DNA of 64,000 nt from Trichormus sp. M33_DOE_039 (GTDB taxonomy: Bacteria; Cyanobacteriota; Cyanobacteriia; Cyanobacteriales; Nostocaceae), in assembly GCA_015296085.1 (NCBI GenBank), contig DVDT01000050.1, forward strand, positions 178,204 through 242,203. The letters are read 5' to 3'. The position numbers were made by a program, and so were the translations under genes. The notes under the pieces were generated by a model. That model ran no database searches. It was given only the letters and a program-made list of their open reading frames with translations, and was not told where the DNA came from. Shown here one piece after another: positions 55,152 through 64,000 of the stretch. The first letter of the stretch is position 1; the number at the start of each line of letters is the position of its first letter.

Positions 55152-55617
55152 CCTTTAATCATGTCCTGATCCCCATGATAAACCGAAGTGCGTAATGACT
55201 ACCCCAGCATCCTTGCGGACTCATGAAATCCTTATTAATTGCACTAACAACCATAGCTGTTTGCGCTTAACTGTGGTGCAGGCGATCGCACCAATTATGA
55301 TCAAATCTGTGGGATTCTTTTAAAGATTTAGGTACACATCGCCGCAGGTATCGCTCACAGGAAGTTTACAAGCTTGTTCCTTCAGTTCTTGCAAGGACAT
55401 ACGAAAATACTCCAACAAAGGTTGGCATCTCAATTTTAGTACATTTGATTATTGGGGTTGCTGGTGTAAAAGGAAACTATGAGGCAGGCGATCAAACTTA
55501 TTACATTCAAAGTTAATGGTTGAGTGCTTGCTTATGAGTAAGATTTTGCAAATAGTTTAGAGATAAATTTTTCCATTTACTATGGCGTTTATTTAATTTG
55601 GAACAAGGAAATATATT
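55152..55617. other. Intergenic region, nothing recognisable
   Basis: These 466 bases contain scattered HIP1-type words and no gene, repeat array, or RNA that I can support. It marks the boundary of the small accessory cluster that follows. Confidence 0.5.
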
Positions 55618-56418
55618 TTAATCTTTTTGTTTTGTGATAGATATTTTCCATTTTTCCAATGTCATTTTACCATTGTAAGAAAGCAATTTTCCCTTTTCCC
55701 AATCTTCCATATCATAGCCACGTCCAATCAGTAAGTTTTTCTGTTCTGGTGTTATCTTTAAAATTTCAGGTAATAAACTAGCGAATAGAAGAGGTTCTTT
55801 TTGATGTAGATATTTGATTTCAAAATAATTCTTACTAAGCTTAAGAACATTTTTTTTGAATTTCGGGCTATGTTTGTAGTAGCTAATTAAGCTGTCATAT
55901 GTACATATAAGAAGATCATCATTACAAAGACTAGCCAATCTAGACCTCATCCCCTGATTTACAGATTTTTGCTCACTTCTACCAATCACTAATAAGTATT
56001 TAAAAAAAATAGGATTAGCCTGAAGATGTGCCATAAGTGGATTCAATCTTCTTAAAACTTCATTTTTATTTTTAGCTATAAATTCTTGCCAAGAATGAAT
56101 TTGTGACATTGCTTCAGTCATATCTGAAGTAGGAACAATCTTATTTTTGTCATCTCGGAAGAGTTTTTTATTTGGATGTTCTAGCTCGACTAAAACAACA
56201 TACCAAAAATCTGAAGACTTTGTTAAATAAACAAAATCAGTTACTAAGGATGTGTCTAAAGGAAATTTAGATATGATTGAACTGAAATGAACATGATGGT
56301 TCAAAAGAAATGGTGTGTAAAACAATTCAGTATTTTTCTCAAGAAAATCTTGGCAGTTTTGCTCTGTCACGTCATCTCGGTTCAATAGTTCGTGAAATTC
56401 GATAGCAATATCAGACAT
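55618..56418 (-). CDS. Shedu-like DUF4263 protein (putative nuclease)
   Basis: The 266-residue protein has the DUF4263 pattern, with a candidate PD-(D/E)XK core: Asp61 in VTDFVYL, Glu78 and Glu80 in VVLVELEHPNKKLF, and Gln106 in MSQIHSWQEFI. DUF4263 is the defining domain of the single-gene Shedu anti-phage system. The ExK lysine of the core reads Glu here, so catalysis may be altered. A C-terminal region of about 100 residues follows and has no recognised motif. Upstream neighbours Uma2 and DUF433 on the same strand suggest an accessory or defence pocket between mfd and the secreted TPR gene. Anti-phage function is inference. Confidence 0.72.
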   Translation of the reverse strand: MSDIAIEFHELLNRDDVTEQNCQDFLEKNTELFYTPFLLNHHVHFSSIISKFPLDTSLVTDFVYLTKSSDFWYVVLVELEHPNKKLFRDDKNKIVPTSDMTEAMSQIHSWQEFIAKNKNEVLRRLNPLMAHLQANPIFFKYLLVIGRSEQKSVNQGMRSRLASLCNDDLLICTYDSLISYYKHSPKFKKNVLKLSKNYFEIKYLHQKEPLLFASLLPEILKITPEQKNLLIGRGYDMEDWEKGKLLSYNGKMTLEKWKISITKQKD

Positions 56419-56523
56419 TGGAAATTAACACTATATAAACTTTTCTAAAATTACTCTAAGTTAAACTAATTAAAAATTAATAAATCTAAATTCCATAAAT
56501 TTTTTTAATATTCATTTTAGTTT

Positions 56524-57093
56524 TTACTCTAATAACCAACCGAATAAACTGCCTACCGTAAGCTGTAACTCACTCGCAAAAGATGGTACAGGAAGTAACT
56601 GCTCTACTTGATCAAATAACTCTGGTGGCTGGTTTGAGAAATATACAAATACTAGTCTTTCACTTGGGTCAATCAACCAACCCATTTGAGTTCCGTGCTT
56701 CAAAGAATGCAAGATTTTAGCAATAACCTTACTTTGACTTTGGTCAGGATAAAGGATTTCAATAATCCAATCGGGTGCTAATGCAAAAACATTTGCTACA
56801 CTCCCATTTTCATTTCGAGGAACTCTATCCCAAAGAAACACAGATACATCTGGAACAATAGCACGTCCTGCAAAAATGCAACGCAACTCTGGAAATGCGC
56901 GCGCAATTTTCTGCGGCTTAGTGACTCCATTGATGGTAATAATTAATTCACCTTGAATGGTACTGTGTTCGCCCTGTGGCATAGATTTTTGAATAATCTG
57001 ACCATTAATATACTCACTGGCAGGTTTAGTTTCTGGTAGCTGAAGAAACTCCTCTAATGTCACAGTTTTGGATGGTATCTGTACCATTGGCAA
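56524..57093 (-). CDS. Uma2 family (DUF820) endonuclease-fold protein
   Basis: The 189-residue protein has the Uma2 pattern: KTVTLEEFLQLPETKPASEYINGQI, then VPDVSVF, then PDWIIEILYPDQS, the latter carrying the PD-(D/E)XK-like D...E-x-L-S/D core. The family is widespread in cyanobacteria without a proven role. It lies 56 bases downstream of a DUF433 gene, with which it may form a pair. Its sequence is closer to the canonical family than the Uma2 copy in the urease operon, and the two are not close duplicates. Confidence 0.9.
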   Translation of the reverse strand: MPMVQIPSKTVTLEEFLQLPETKPASEYINGQIIQKSMPQGEHSTIQGELIITINGVTKPQKIARAFPELRCIFAGRAIVPDVSVFLWDRVPRNENGSVANVFALAPDWIIEILYPDQSQSKVIAKILHSLKHGTQMGWLIDPSERLVFVYFSNQPPELFDQVEQLLPVPSFASELQLTVGSLFGWLLE

Positions 57094-57149
57094 CTACCTT
57101 TCCTATTCTCCACTGATTTCAACTAACTTTTCACCTCTTCGCAAAAGCT

Positions 57150-57341
57150 CTAAGCATATAGTAGTGCTGCTTTGAGGTCATCTGCTTCTAGATCAGGCAT
57201 TTCTTCTAATATTTGTTCTGCATTAAGTCCAGCAGCAAACAAGTCTAATACATCTGATACCCGTATTCTCATACCTCGAATACATGGACGACCACCACAT
57301 TGTTTGGGATTAATTGTAATTCTGCTCAGTAAGTTTGACAT
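57150..57341 (-). CDS. DUF433 antitoxin-like protein
   Basis: The 63-residue protein shows the DUF433 pattern: RITINPKQCGGRPCIRGMRI, VSDVLDLFAAGL, and ILEEMPDLEADDLKAALLYA, with a helix-turn-helix shape. DUF433 proteins are usually antitoxins encoded before a DUF5615 PIN-like toxin. Here no such toxin follows; a Uma2 gene comes next instead. It is either an orphan antitoxin or a DUF433-Uma2 pair. Confidence 0.9.
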   Translation of the reverse strand: MSNLLSRITINPKQCGGRPCIRGMRIRVSDVLDLFAAGLNAEQILEEMPDLEADDLKAALLYA

Positions 57342-57376
57342 ATAGTTTTAGTTGGTGATTAATCCTAATCTACTAT

Positions 57377-60300
57377 TTAAACAACAGCCGCCTCTACGAT
57401 CGCACCTTGCATTTTGGTCATAGCATCAATTAAACTCTGCAATTGTTGGTCGGCTTTTAACACTGCTAAACCACGCACAGTTACCTTCCCAGGAGAGTAA
57501 ACGAAACGCGTCTTGAGATGGTCTGGTAAGTTCGCGGCTAATAAATTCCACGCTGGTTCTTCCATTGGGGTTTCTAAAACAACGTGCTGTTTGTTCTCTG
57601 GTTTGATGCGGCTAAATCCTAATTGTTTTGCTAGTTGTTTGAGTTCCATAACTCGCAATAGTTGATTTGCGGGAACTGGTAAATTACCATAGCGATCGCT
57701 CCATTCTGCTGCAATCTGCGTTAACTCTTCCTTGGATTTCGCAGCCGCTACGCCACGATACGCACTCATCTTTTGATCAATATCGGTAATATAATCCGCA
57801 GGGATAAAGGCGGTGAGGTTGAGGTCAATCTGTGTATCGTCAACTTTGGGTATTTCTTGACCGCGAATTTCTCGGATTGATTCTTCTAACATTTCCATGT
57901 ATAAATCAAAACCGATCGCTTCCATTTGACCGGATTGTTCTGCACCTAGCAAGTTACCCACGCCTCTGATTTCCATGTCGCGCATCGCTAGCTGATAGCC
58001 AGAACCGAGTTGTGTAAATTCTTGAATCGCCCGTAACCGTTGCCGTGCGGCATCAGATAACGCCCGTTGTTTGGGATAAAATAACCAAGCATGGGCTTGA
58101 ATACCTGCGCGTCCTACCCGTCCGCGTAATTGGTATAGTTGCGATAAACCAAACTTGTGCGCGTCTTCAATTAAGATGGTGTTGACGCGGGGAATATCTA
58201 AGCCTGATTCAATAATTGTGGTACACACTAGGATATCTGCTTCACCATTGCTAAAGGTGAGCATCGTTGATTCTAACTCGCTCTCGTCCATTTGACCGTG
58301 AGCGATCGCAAATCTTCCTCCGGGTATCATTTCTCGCAGTTTACCTGTTGTCTCTTCAATTCCCTCTACTCTGGGAACTACATAAAATACTTGTCCACCG
58401 CGATCCAATTCTTGACGAATTGCACTGCGTATGCTTTCAGGGTTCATCGGTGAGAGGTGAGTTTGAATTGGTCTTCTGGTGGGGGGTGGGGTGGTAATCA
58501 AACTCATTTCCCGAATCCCAGATAAGGACATATATAGGGTGCGGGGAATGGGCGTAGCGGAGAGAGTTAGGACATCTATTTGCGTTTTCAGGGTTTTAAT
58601 TTTCTCTTTCTGGTTCACCCCAAATCTTTGTTCTTCGTCAATGACTAACAGTCCTAAATCTTTGAACTGTACACCTTTACCTAAAAGTTGGTGTGTCCCC
58701 ACCACTACATCTAATTCACCTGTGGCTAGACGCTTTTGAATATCCCTTCTTTCTTCGGCGGTACGGAAGCGGTTGAGTAAGCCGACGTTCACCGGATAGG
58801 GAGCGAAACGTTCTTTGAGGGTGTGGTAATGTTGCTGGGTGAGAATTGTGGTTGGTGCAAGTAAAGCGACTTGTTTACCGGAGGTGATGGCTTTGAAAAT
58901 AGCGCGGATGGCGACTTCTGTTTTCCCGAAACCGACATCACCACAGACTAACCGATCCATTGGGCGATCGCTTTCCATATCGCGTTTCACATCCTGCACC
59001 GCTTTTAACTGGTCGGTTGTGGCTTGGTAGGGGAAAGAATCTTCCATTTCCTCTTGCCAAGGCATATCTTGAGGATAAGCGTAACCTTGTTGTTGCGATC
59101 GCGCGGCGTATAATTTCAGCAAGTCTACCGCTAATTTCTTGATGGCTTTACGGACGCGGTTTTTGGTATTTTCCCAAGCCTTACCAGTCATTTTATGCAG
59201 TTCTGGGGCTTTATCGCCTGTACTGCGAAAGCGAGACAATGACCCTACTTGGTCGGCGGCGACTCTCAAAAGACCGTCAGCATACTGCACCACAATGTAA
59301 TCACGGGTTTCATCGTTAATTGTCAAGCTTTCTAACTTGACGAATTTACCAATCCCATGACTTTTGTGAACTACATAATCCCCTGGACGCAACTTATTGG
59401 GGTCAACTTGCTTCGATGCAGCCTTGCGCCGCTTGCGGATGTAGCTGGGTGTGGCGAGAGAATGCTGTCCAAAGAATTCGCGGTCAGTGACGACTACTAA
59501 GCGGAAAGTCGGTAAAATAAAACCTTCCAGTTCCGCCAGTCCCGAATATTTCAACGCTACAGGGACATGATTGATTTGTAGCTTGTCAATGGCTTGGTAG
59601 TCGCGGGGGTTAGGAATAAACTGCGCTGGACAGTCGTGTTCTTGGAGGAGAGAGACAGAACGGGAAGGTTGAGCCGAAATTAACCAAATCGAGAAATTGC
59701 GATCGCGTTCTTGGCGTAATGTGTCTGCCAGTTTCGCAAATTGATGCGGTGTTACAGGTACACGCCGACTAGCTAAATTCATCCCGTCATTTTCTTCTGC
59801 TAGTTCGGATAAATATATCGTTTTAAATCTGGAGACATCCGCCAAACAGTCATCAAAACACCGATGAATCTTGGGTAATTGCAGCGCACCCAAATCATAT
59901 TCCCCAGTCCCTAATGACCATTGTTCCTCAGCATTTTCCACCCAGCGATCGCTATGAGCATGGCATTGTTCTGGCTCATCAATGGCAATTAGGGTATCCT
60001 CTGGTAAGTAATCTAGAATCGAAGCAGGTTTTTCAAAGGCTAACCCCAAAAATCTCCGACTTCCTTCAACTACTGTCGATTCTTGGGTATCGAGTTCTGA
60101 ACCAGAATTTAACTCAGAACTCAAGACTTTGAATTCAACACTACCCTTGAGTGCTTCTAAAATAATCGGAGTGAAGCTAGTAGGGGTGAGAGTAATTTGT
60201 GCAACTTTGTCAAGGGCTGAACGCTGAGTTGTCGGGTCAAATTCGCGGATTTGTTCAATCTCATCGCCAAACCACTCCAACCGCACTGGTAACTCCGAAG

Positions 60301-60910
60301 AGACAGGAAAGACATCGACAATATCACCGCGCCGACTCCATTGTCCTTCCGTCTCTACCAAAGGTACACGTTCATACCCCAAACGCGTGATTTTTTCACT
60401 GAAAGCATCCAGGTCAAATTCCATCCCCCGCTTGAGGGTGAGACACAAAGGAGTCAAAGCATCTAGCGGCGGTAAATGCGGCTGCAAAGCTCCCACAGTA
60501 GCCACTACCGCGATTTTATTAAACTCTTGATAGTTAACTATTGACTGTTGACTGTTGACTGTTGACTGTTGACTTTTAACCAAATCCGCTAAAACCTGCA
60601 TCTGTCCCCAGGTCATTTCCGTTTCTGGGTCAAAGGGTTCGTAGGGAGAAGCCTCGGAAGTCGGGTAAAAATGCACAGTTTGCCATCCCATAGCTTCTAA
60701 CTGTGCGTAAGCGCGTCCGGCTTCTTCTAAAGTGGCACAAACTACAAATAAATTCTTTTGAGAATTTTGTGCTAACGCCGAAGCCACCAAGCCTTTAGGT
60801 AGGCGAGGTATACCATTCAAACGCAACTCTTGTTGACGATTTAACTTAGAAAGTAACTCAGTGGTGAGTGGCGATCGCCCCAAGGCACGCACAATAGAAG
60901 AAAATGCCAT
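57377..60910 (-). CDS. mfd: Transcription-repair coupling factor Mfd
   Basis: The 1177-residue protein has all the Mfd parts: a UvrB-like N-terminus, the CarD-type RNA polymerase interaction domain ([17 protein letters not shown], about 505-580), the superfamily 2 translocase with GDVGFGKTE near 660 and DEEQRFG, and a C-terminal TRCF domain. It displaces RNA polymerase stalled at DNA damage and recruits UvrA for repair of the transcribed strand. The N-terminal part carries an in-frame heptamer repeat ([14 protein letters not shown], about residues 114-128). No operon partner; the start at 60910 is the only plausible one. Confidence 0.97.
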   Translation of the reverse strand: MAFSSIVRALGRSPLTTELLSKLNRQQELRLNGIPRLPKGLVASALAQNSQKNLFVVCATLEEAGRAYAQLEAMGWQTVHFYPTSEASPYEPFDPETEMTWGQMQVLADLVKSQQSTVNSQQSIVNYQEFNKIAVVATVGALQPHLPPLDALTPLCLTLKRGMEFDLDAFSEKITRLGYERVPLVETEGQWSRRGDIVDVFPVSSELPVRLEWFGDEIEQIREFDPTTQRSALDKVAQITLTPTSFTPIILEALKGSVEFKVLSSELNSGSELDTQESTVVEGSRRFLGLAFEKPASILDYLPEDTLIAIDEPEQCHAHSDRWVENAEEQWSLGTGEYDLGALQLPKIHRCFDDCLADVSRFKTIYLSELAEENDGMNLASRRVPVTPHQFAKLADTLRQERDRNFSIWLISAQPSRSVSLLQEHDCPAQFIPNPRDYQAIDKLQINHVPVALKYSGLAELEGFILPTFRLVVVTDREFFGQHSLATPSYIRKRRKAASKQVDPNKLRPGDYVVHKSHGIGKFVKLESLTINDETRDYIVVQYADGLLRVAADQVGSLSRFRSTGDKAPELHKMTGKAWENTKNRVRKAIKKLAVDLLKLYAARSQQQGYAYPQDMPWQEEMEDSFPYQATTDQLKAVQDVKRDMESDRPMDRLVCGDVGFGKTEVAIRAIFKAITSGKQVALLAPTTILTQQHYHTLKERFAPYPVNVGLLNRFRTAEERRDIQKRLATGELDVVVGTHQLLGKGVQFKDLGLLVIDEEQRFGVNQKEKIKTLKTQIDVLTLSATPIPRTLYMSLSGIREMSLITTPPPTRRPIQTHLSPMNPESIRSAIRQELDRGGQVFYVVPRVEGIEETTGKLREMIPGGRFAIAHGQMDESELESTMLTFSNGEADILVCTTIIESGLDIPRVNTILIEDAHKFGLSQLYQLRGRVGRAGIQAHAWLFYPKQRALSDAARQRLRAIQEFTQLGSGYQLAMRDMEIRGVGNLLGAEQSGQMEAIGFDLYMEMLEESIREIRGQEIPKVDDTQIDLNLTAFIPADYITDIDQKMSAYRGVAAAKSKEELTQIAAEWSDRYGNLPVPANQLLRVMELKQLAKQLGFSRIKPENKQHVVLETPMEEPAWNLLAANLPDHLKTRFVYSPGKVTVRGLAVLKADQQLQSLIDAMTKMQGAIVEAAVV
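60533..60575. repeat. In-frame heptamer array (ACTGTTG) inside mfd
   Basis: ACTGTTG is repeated about five times (minus strand TCAACAG). The 21-base period encodes the repeated peptide STVNSQQ. It interrupts the UvrB-like N-terminal domain between VLADLVK and [12 protein letters not shown]. Confidence 0.85.
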
Positions 60911-61028
60911 AAGTTCTACTAGCGGAGGAAGTCTTTCCTGATTCAGAAAGTATAGTGACGGCTATGTCCACTATTTTAAATGTTGAGTCAATAGTCAATG
61001 GTCATTAGTCATGAGTTGTTCTACCTTG

Positions 61029-61092
61029 TACCCCCACACCCTTACACCCCTACTCCCCCACACCCTTACACCCTTACACCCCTACTCCCCCT
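61029..61092. repeat. Short tandem repeat (ACACCCTT/CTACTCCC)
   Basis: Mixed CCCTTACA, CCCCTACT and CCCCCACA units in tandem, about 90 bases before the CNNM-type gene. Confidence 0.75.
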
Positions 61093-61183
61093 TCCCAACC
61101 TCTAGCCATTTCTCAAAGAAACTTGAATACTAGATACTAATTATCAAGCTATGTTCGCTTTTGGATAGCGGCAATTTATAACA

Positions 61184-62485
61184 ATGTCCATTGAAATTTT
61201 AATCATTCTCGTACTTATTATTGCTAATGGTGTGTTCTCGATGTCTGAGATGGCGATTGTCTCAGCGCGGAAAGTCAGGCTACAACAGCTGGCTAACCAA
61301 GGTGATGCCAAGGCCAGGGTTGCACTAAAACTGGCAGAATCTCCCAATAATCTTCTGTCTACTGTTCAGGTTGGTATTTCCCTCATTGGTATTCTGACTG
61401 GTGCTTTTGGGGGAGCTACCATCGCCAACAGCCTAGCTATCTATGTGAAACGTATACCTTTTTTAGCTGCTTATAGTGAACCAATATCCTTCGGGGTCGT
61501 AGTTTTAATTATTACGTATTTATCTTTAATTATCGGTGAACTAGTGCCAAAACGTTTGGCATTAAACAACCCAGAACGCATTGCTTCGGCAGTGGCGATT
61601 CCCATGCGTGCTTTATCAGCCTTGGCTTCTCCGGCTGTACATCTGTTGAGTGCTTCGACAGAAATGGTGTTGCGGATTTTAGGGATCACCGCTTCTGAAG
61701 AACCGCTAGTGACGGAAGAAGAAATAAAAATCTTAATAGAACAGGGAACAGAGGCGGGGACTTTTGAGGAAGCGGAACAGGATATGGTAGAACGCGTTTT
61801 TCGTTTAGGCGATCGCCCGGTGAATGCCTTTATGACCCCCCGCCCTGATATCATCTGGCTAGACTTAGATGACTCTCCCGAAGAAAACCGCGAGAAAATT
61901 ACTGAGAATGCTTATTCTCGATATCCCATTTGTCAGGGTGGCTTAGACAATGTGTTAGGGGTTATTCCCGTTACTGACATCCTGGCTAGGAGTTTTCGGG
62001 GTGAACCCTTAGACTTAACCGTAGGTTTACGTCAGCCTGTATTTGTTCCCGAAAGCACCCGTGGTTTAAAAGTTTTGGAGTTATTTAAGCAAACCGCTAC
62101 TCACATGGCCTTAGTTGTAGATGAATATGGTGTAATTCAAGGTTTATTAACACTCAATGACATTATGAGCGAAATCGTGGGTGATGTTCCCGCTAGTCCC
62201 GAAGAAGATGAACCACAAGCGGTGCAGAGGGAAGATGGTTCTTGGTTATTGGATGGAATGTTAGCAGTAGAAGAATTTTTTGAATTGTTTGATTTGGAGG
62301 AGTTGGAATTTGAGGAGAGGGGTAGCTATCAAACCCTGGGAGGTTTTGTGATTACCCATCTAGGCCGCATTCCCGCCGCCGCCGACCATTTTGAATGGGA
62401 GGGTATGCGAATTGAGGTGATGGATATGGACGGTAATCGCGTTGATAAGGTATTGGTAGTACCACGGGATGGGAATGGGGAATAG
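61184..62485 (+). CDS. CNNM/CorC-type membrane protein (hemolysin family)
   Basis: The 433-residue protein has a DUF21 (CNNM) membrane domain (about 1-190; IANGVFSMSEMAIVSARK, TYLSLIIGELVPKRLAL), a CBS pair (VNAFMTPRPDIIWLDLDDS, MALVVDEYGVIQGLLT) and a C-terminal CorC_HlyC domain. Proteins of this type export or regulate magnesium (or cobalt), with the CBS pair sensing Mg-ATP. Which ion it handles is not determined. The ATG at 61184 is used. Single gene. Confidence 0.93.
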   Translation: MSIEILIILVLIIANGVFSMSEMAIVSARKVRLQQLANQGDAKARVALKLAESPNNLLSTVQVGISLIGILTGAFGGATIANSLAIYVKRIPFLAAYSEPISFGVVVLIITYLSLIIGELVPKRLALNNPERIASAVAIPMRALSALASPAVHLLSASTEMVLRILGITASEEPLVTEEEIKILIEQGTEAGTFEEAEQDMVERVFRLGDRPVNAFMTPRPDIIWLDLDDSPEENREKITENAYSRYPICQGGLDNVLGVIPVTDILARSFRGEPLDLTVGLRQPVFVPESTRGLKVLELFKQTATHMALVVDEYGVIQGLLTLNDIMSEIVGDVPASPEEDEPQAVQREDGSWLLDGMLAVEEFFELFDLEELEFEERGSYQTLGGFVITHLGRIPAAADHFEWEGMRIEVMDMDGNRVDKVLVVPRDGNGE

Positions 62486-62577
62486 GGAATGGGGATTTTA
62501 AATTTTAGATTGACACCCCAATCCCAAATTTAAAATCCAACATCCAAAATTGAATTGCCCGACACCGGAATCTAAAT

Positions 62578-63759
62578 TCAACTCTGAGACAATCTTTTGA
62601 CTTCTTCCCCTGCTAACATCTGATGAGCTTGAGCCAAAAATTGTGGAATTTTGTCAGCATGGGGACTTTGAGCAAGGCATTGTTTGAGGTCTAGTTCATC
62701 TAGCTTATCGGCTTTGTTCCCAGGAAACCAATGACTACCATTACCTAAAAGGTTATAGCGCATTTTGCCATATTCTACTAAGTCGTAGGCGGTGGCTAAA
62801 TTCCACAGCCACAAAATCATCTTAATATTGATCTCTCCTGGAGTTTCTTGCCATGTGGGGAGATTTGTTTGCCAAGTTTTTACCCAATCTTCCCCTAAAG
62901 TAGCGATCGCTTCTTCTTCCAACCTAGCTAAAATTGGCGGTAAAATCTCTGATGCTTGGTCTAATAATTCTAATGTTTTCAGGTGTTCATCAAAATCTTG
63001 GGGTTTAGCTGCACCTATACTCAAAGTATGCACTTGTGAGTGATTTAAACAAAACAAATCATTAAACACCATCGGACTCAAAGGCGCACACAAATCCACT
63101 AGCTTTTGTGGAGGGCTATACAATAGTCCTCCTTTATTCGCAGGGCTAATAATAAATACGCCCATATCATGATTCGTTGCAGCTGCAATAGCCGGCCAAT
63201 TCCATTGATTAATGTAATACCAATGCAAATTCACATAATCAAATTGATTGGTATTTATTACTTCTAAAATTAAATCTGTCGCCGCATGAGTAGAAAAGCC
63301 AATAAATCTAACTTTCCCTTCTGCTTGTAGCTGTCGCGCCACATCTAAACAGCCACCGGGGCGGAGACTATATTCTAAGAACTCAGCGTTGTTGATCCCA
63401 TGTAATCCTAGCAAATCTACATAATCTAGCTGAAGATAGTTCAGGGATGTTTCAAATGTCTGGCGGAATTCTTTTGCATCAGCTACAGGAGCAACTTTCG
63501 TCTGCACAATCAACTGTTCGCGGGGAAACTTGGGCAATATTTTTCCCAATTGCATTTCCGAACTACCATATCCACGGGCAGTTTCGATATGGTTAATTCC
63601 CAATTCTACGGCTCGGCGAATAGTTGCTTCCAAATTGGCTTGGTTATCCGCAGGAACATCTGAAGGATCAACATCTTCCCATTTATATTGATATCTCATC
63701 CCGCCGCAGGAAAATACCGGCATCTGTAATTCTGTCCGTCCAAATCGTCTATATAGCAT
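62578..63759 (-). CDS. Aldo/keto reductase family protein
   Basis: The 393-residue protein has the AKR TIM barrel: MLYRRFGRTELQMPVFSCGG, HIETARGYGSSE, VQTKVAP and DLLGLHGI. Of the catalytic tetrad, Tyr, Lys and His are visible; the Asp position is Glu (IET). The C-terminus extends by about 100 residues beyond the barrel but lacks the cysteine cluster of iron-sulfur relatives. It probably reduces an aldehyde or ketone with NADPH; the substrate is unknown. Single gene. Confidence 0.92.
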   Translation of the reverse strand: MLYRRFGRTELQMPVFSCGGMRYQYKWEDVDPSDVPADNQANLEATIRRAVELGINHIETARGYGSSEMQLGKILPKFPREQLIVQTKVAPVADAKEFRQTFETSLNYLQLDYVDLLGLHGINNAEFLEYSLRPGGCLDVARQLQAEGKVRFIGFSTHAATDLILEVINTNQFDYVNLHWYYINQWNWPAIAAATNHDMGVFIISPANKGGLLYSPPQKLVDLCAPLSPMVFNDLFCLNHSQVHTLSIGAAKPQDFDEHLKTLELLDQASEILPPILARLEEEAIATLGEDWVKTWQTNLPTWQETPGEINIKMILWLWNLATAYDLVEYGKMRYNLLGNGSHWFPGNKADKLDELDLKQCLAQSPHADKIPQFLAQAHQMLAGEEVKRLSQS

Positions 63760-64000
63760 CAGTTAATTTGGGATGTTTAGCTTCAAGTTTAAAACAAGTC
63801 ATGGATTCAATCAAAATGGCTGTCCTATAACTGAATCACCTGTAAAAAAATAACGTTACCCTTTTTAACCTGAGTTCGGGTTAAGCCAGAAGCTCAAAAG
63901 CTTATTCTGTAAGGATTGAGCAAAAATCTAAGTGATAAAAGAAGCGATTAAAGTGGAATCATTTTGTCACTAAGTTTCACAAATGAGATTAATCTCAACA

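Overview
The window is chromosomal DNA from a filamentous, Nostoc/Anabaena/Trichormus-type cyanobacterium. Evidence: the HIP1 octamer GCGATCGC is frequent throughout. Two tandem high-light-inducible (Hlip) genes and a GUN4-domain protein are typical of oxygenic phototrophs. Heptanucleotide repeats of the kind common in Nostoc genomes are scattered in intergenic DNA and even inside two genes. Very large signalling proteins (orthocaspase-STAND-WD40, Ser/Thr kinase-ATPase-histidine kinase) also fit this group. No rRNA, tRNA, CRISPR array, transposase or phage gene was seen. Assignments rest on reading motifs; no database search was run.

Layout. 1-7.4 kb: a truncated DUF2281-like gene, a TIR-GUN4 fusion, a MoeB/MoeZ-type adenylyltransferase with rhodanese domain, a histidine phosphatase, a JAMM peptidase, gatC and a Ser/Thr kinase with ten TPRs. 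7.4-15 kb: a MITE-like element, a rhomboid-fold protein that has lost its catalytic residues, a PAS hybrid histidine kinase and a 1040-residue membrane protein built from seven repeats. 15-24.5 kb: two hli genes behind a perfect HLR1 box, a Crp/Fnr regulator with an SDR dehydrogenase, a 1718-residue caspase-like/STAND/WD40 protein, an SMR transporter and an Hsp20. 24.6-31 kb: HAD phosphatase, Cache-HAMP histidine kinase, GNAT acetyltransferase, M50 protease with CBS domains, and a Cys-motif membrane protein. 31-38.7 kb: lipoprotein-type Mn superoxide dismutase, the urease operon ureD-ureA-uma2-ureB-ureC (minus strand), a TPR protein, a MEKHLA protein and a membrane-anchored protein. 39.7-42 kb: a two-gene terpenoid locus (class I terpene synthase plus FAD oxidoreductase). 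42-50.6 kb: the trifunctional kinase, a conserved hypothetical, a lipoprotein and a methyltransferase. 50.7-55 kb: a GT39 glycosyltransferase, a MarR-MFS efflux pair with shared TACGTA boxes, and a secreted TPR protein. 55.6-57.3 kb: a small accessory cluster (Shedu-like DUF4263, Uma2, DUF433). 57.4-64 kb: mfd, a CNNM/CorC-type membrane protein and an aldo/keto reductase.

How genes may work together. UreD, UreA, UreB and UreC give the urease structural subunits and one chaperone; ureE, ureF and ureG are not in the window. The terpene synthase and FAD enzyme are 8 bp apart and probably make and oxidise one product. MarR probably controls itself and the MFS exporter. MoeZ and the JAMM peptidase could both act on a ubiquitin-like sulfur carrier encoded elsewhere. 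The best candidates for undescribed biology are the terpene locus, the TIR-GUN4 fusion, the Shedu-like cluster, the catalytically dead rhomboid, the seven-repeat membrane protein, and heptamer repeats that have expanded in frame inside mfd and the caspase gene.
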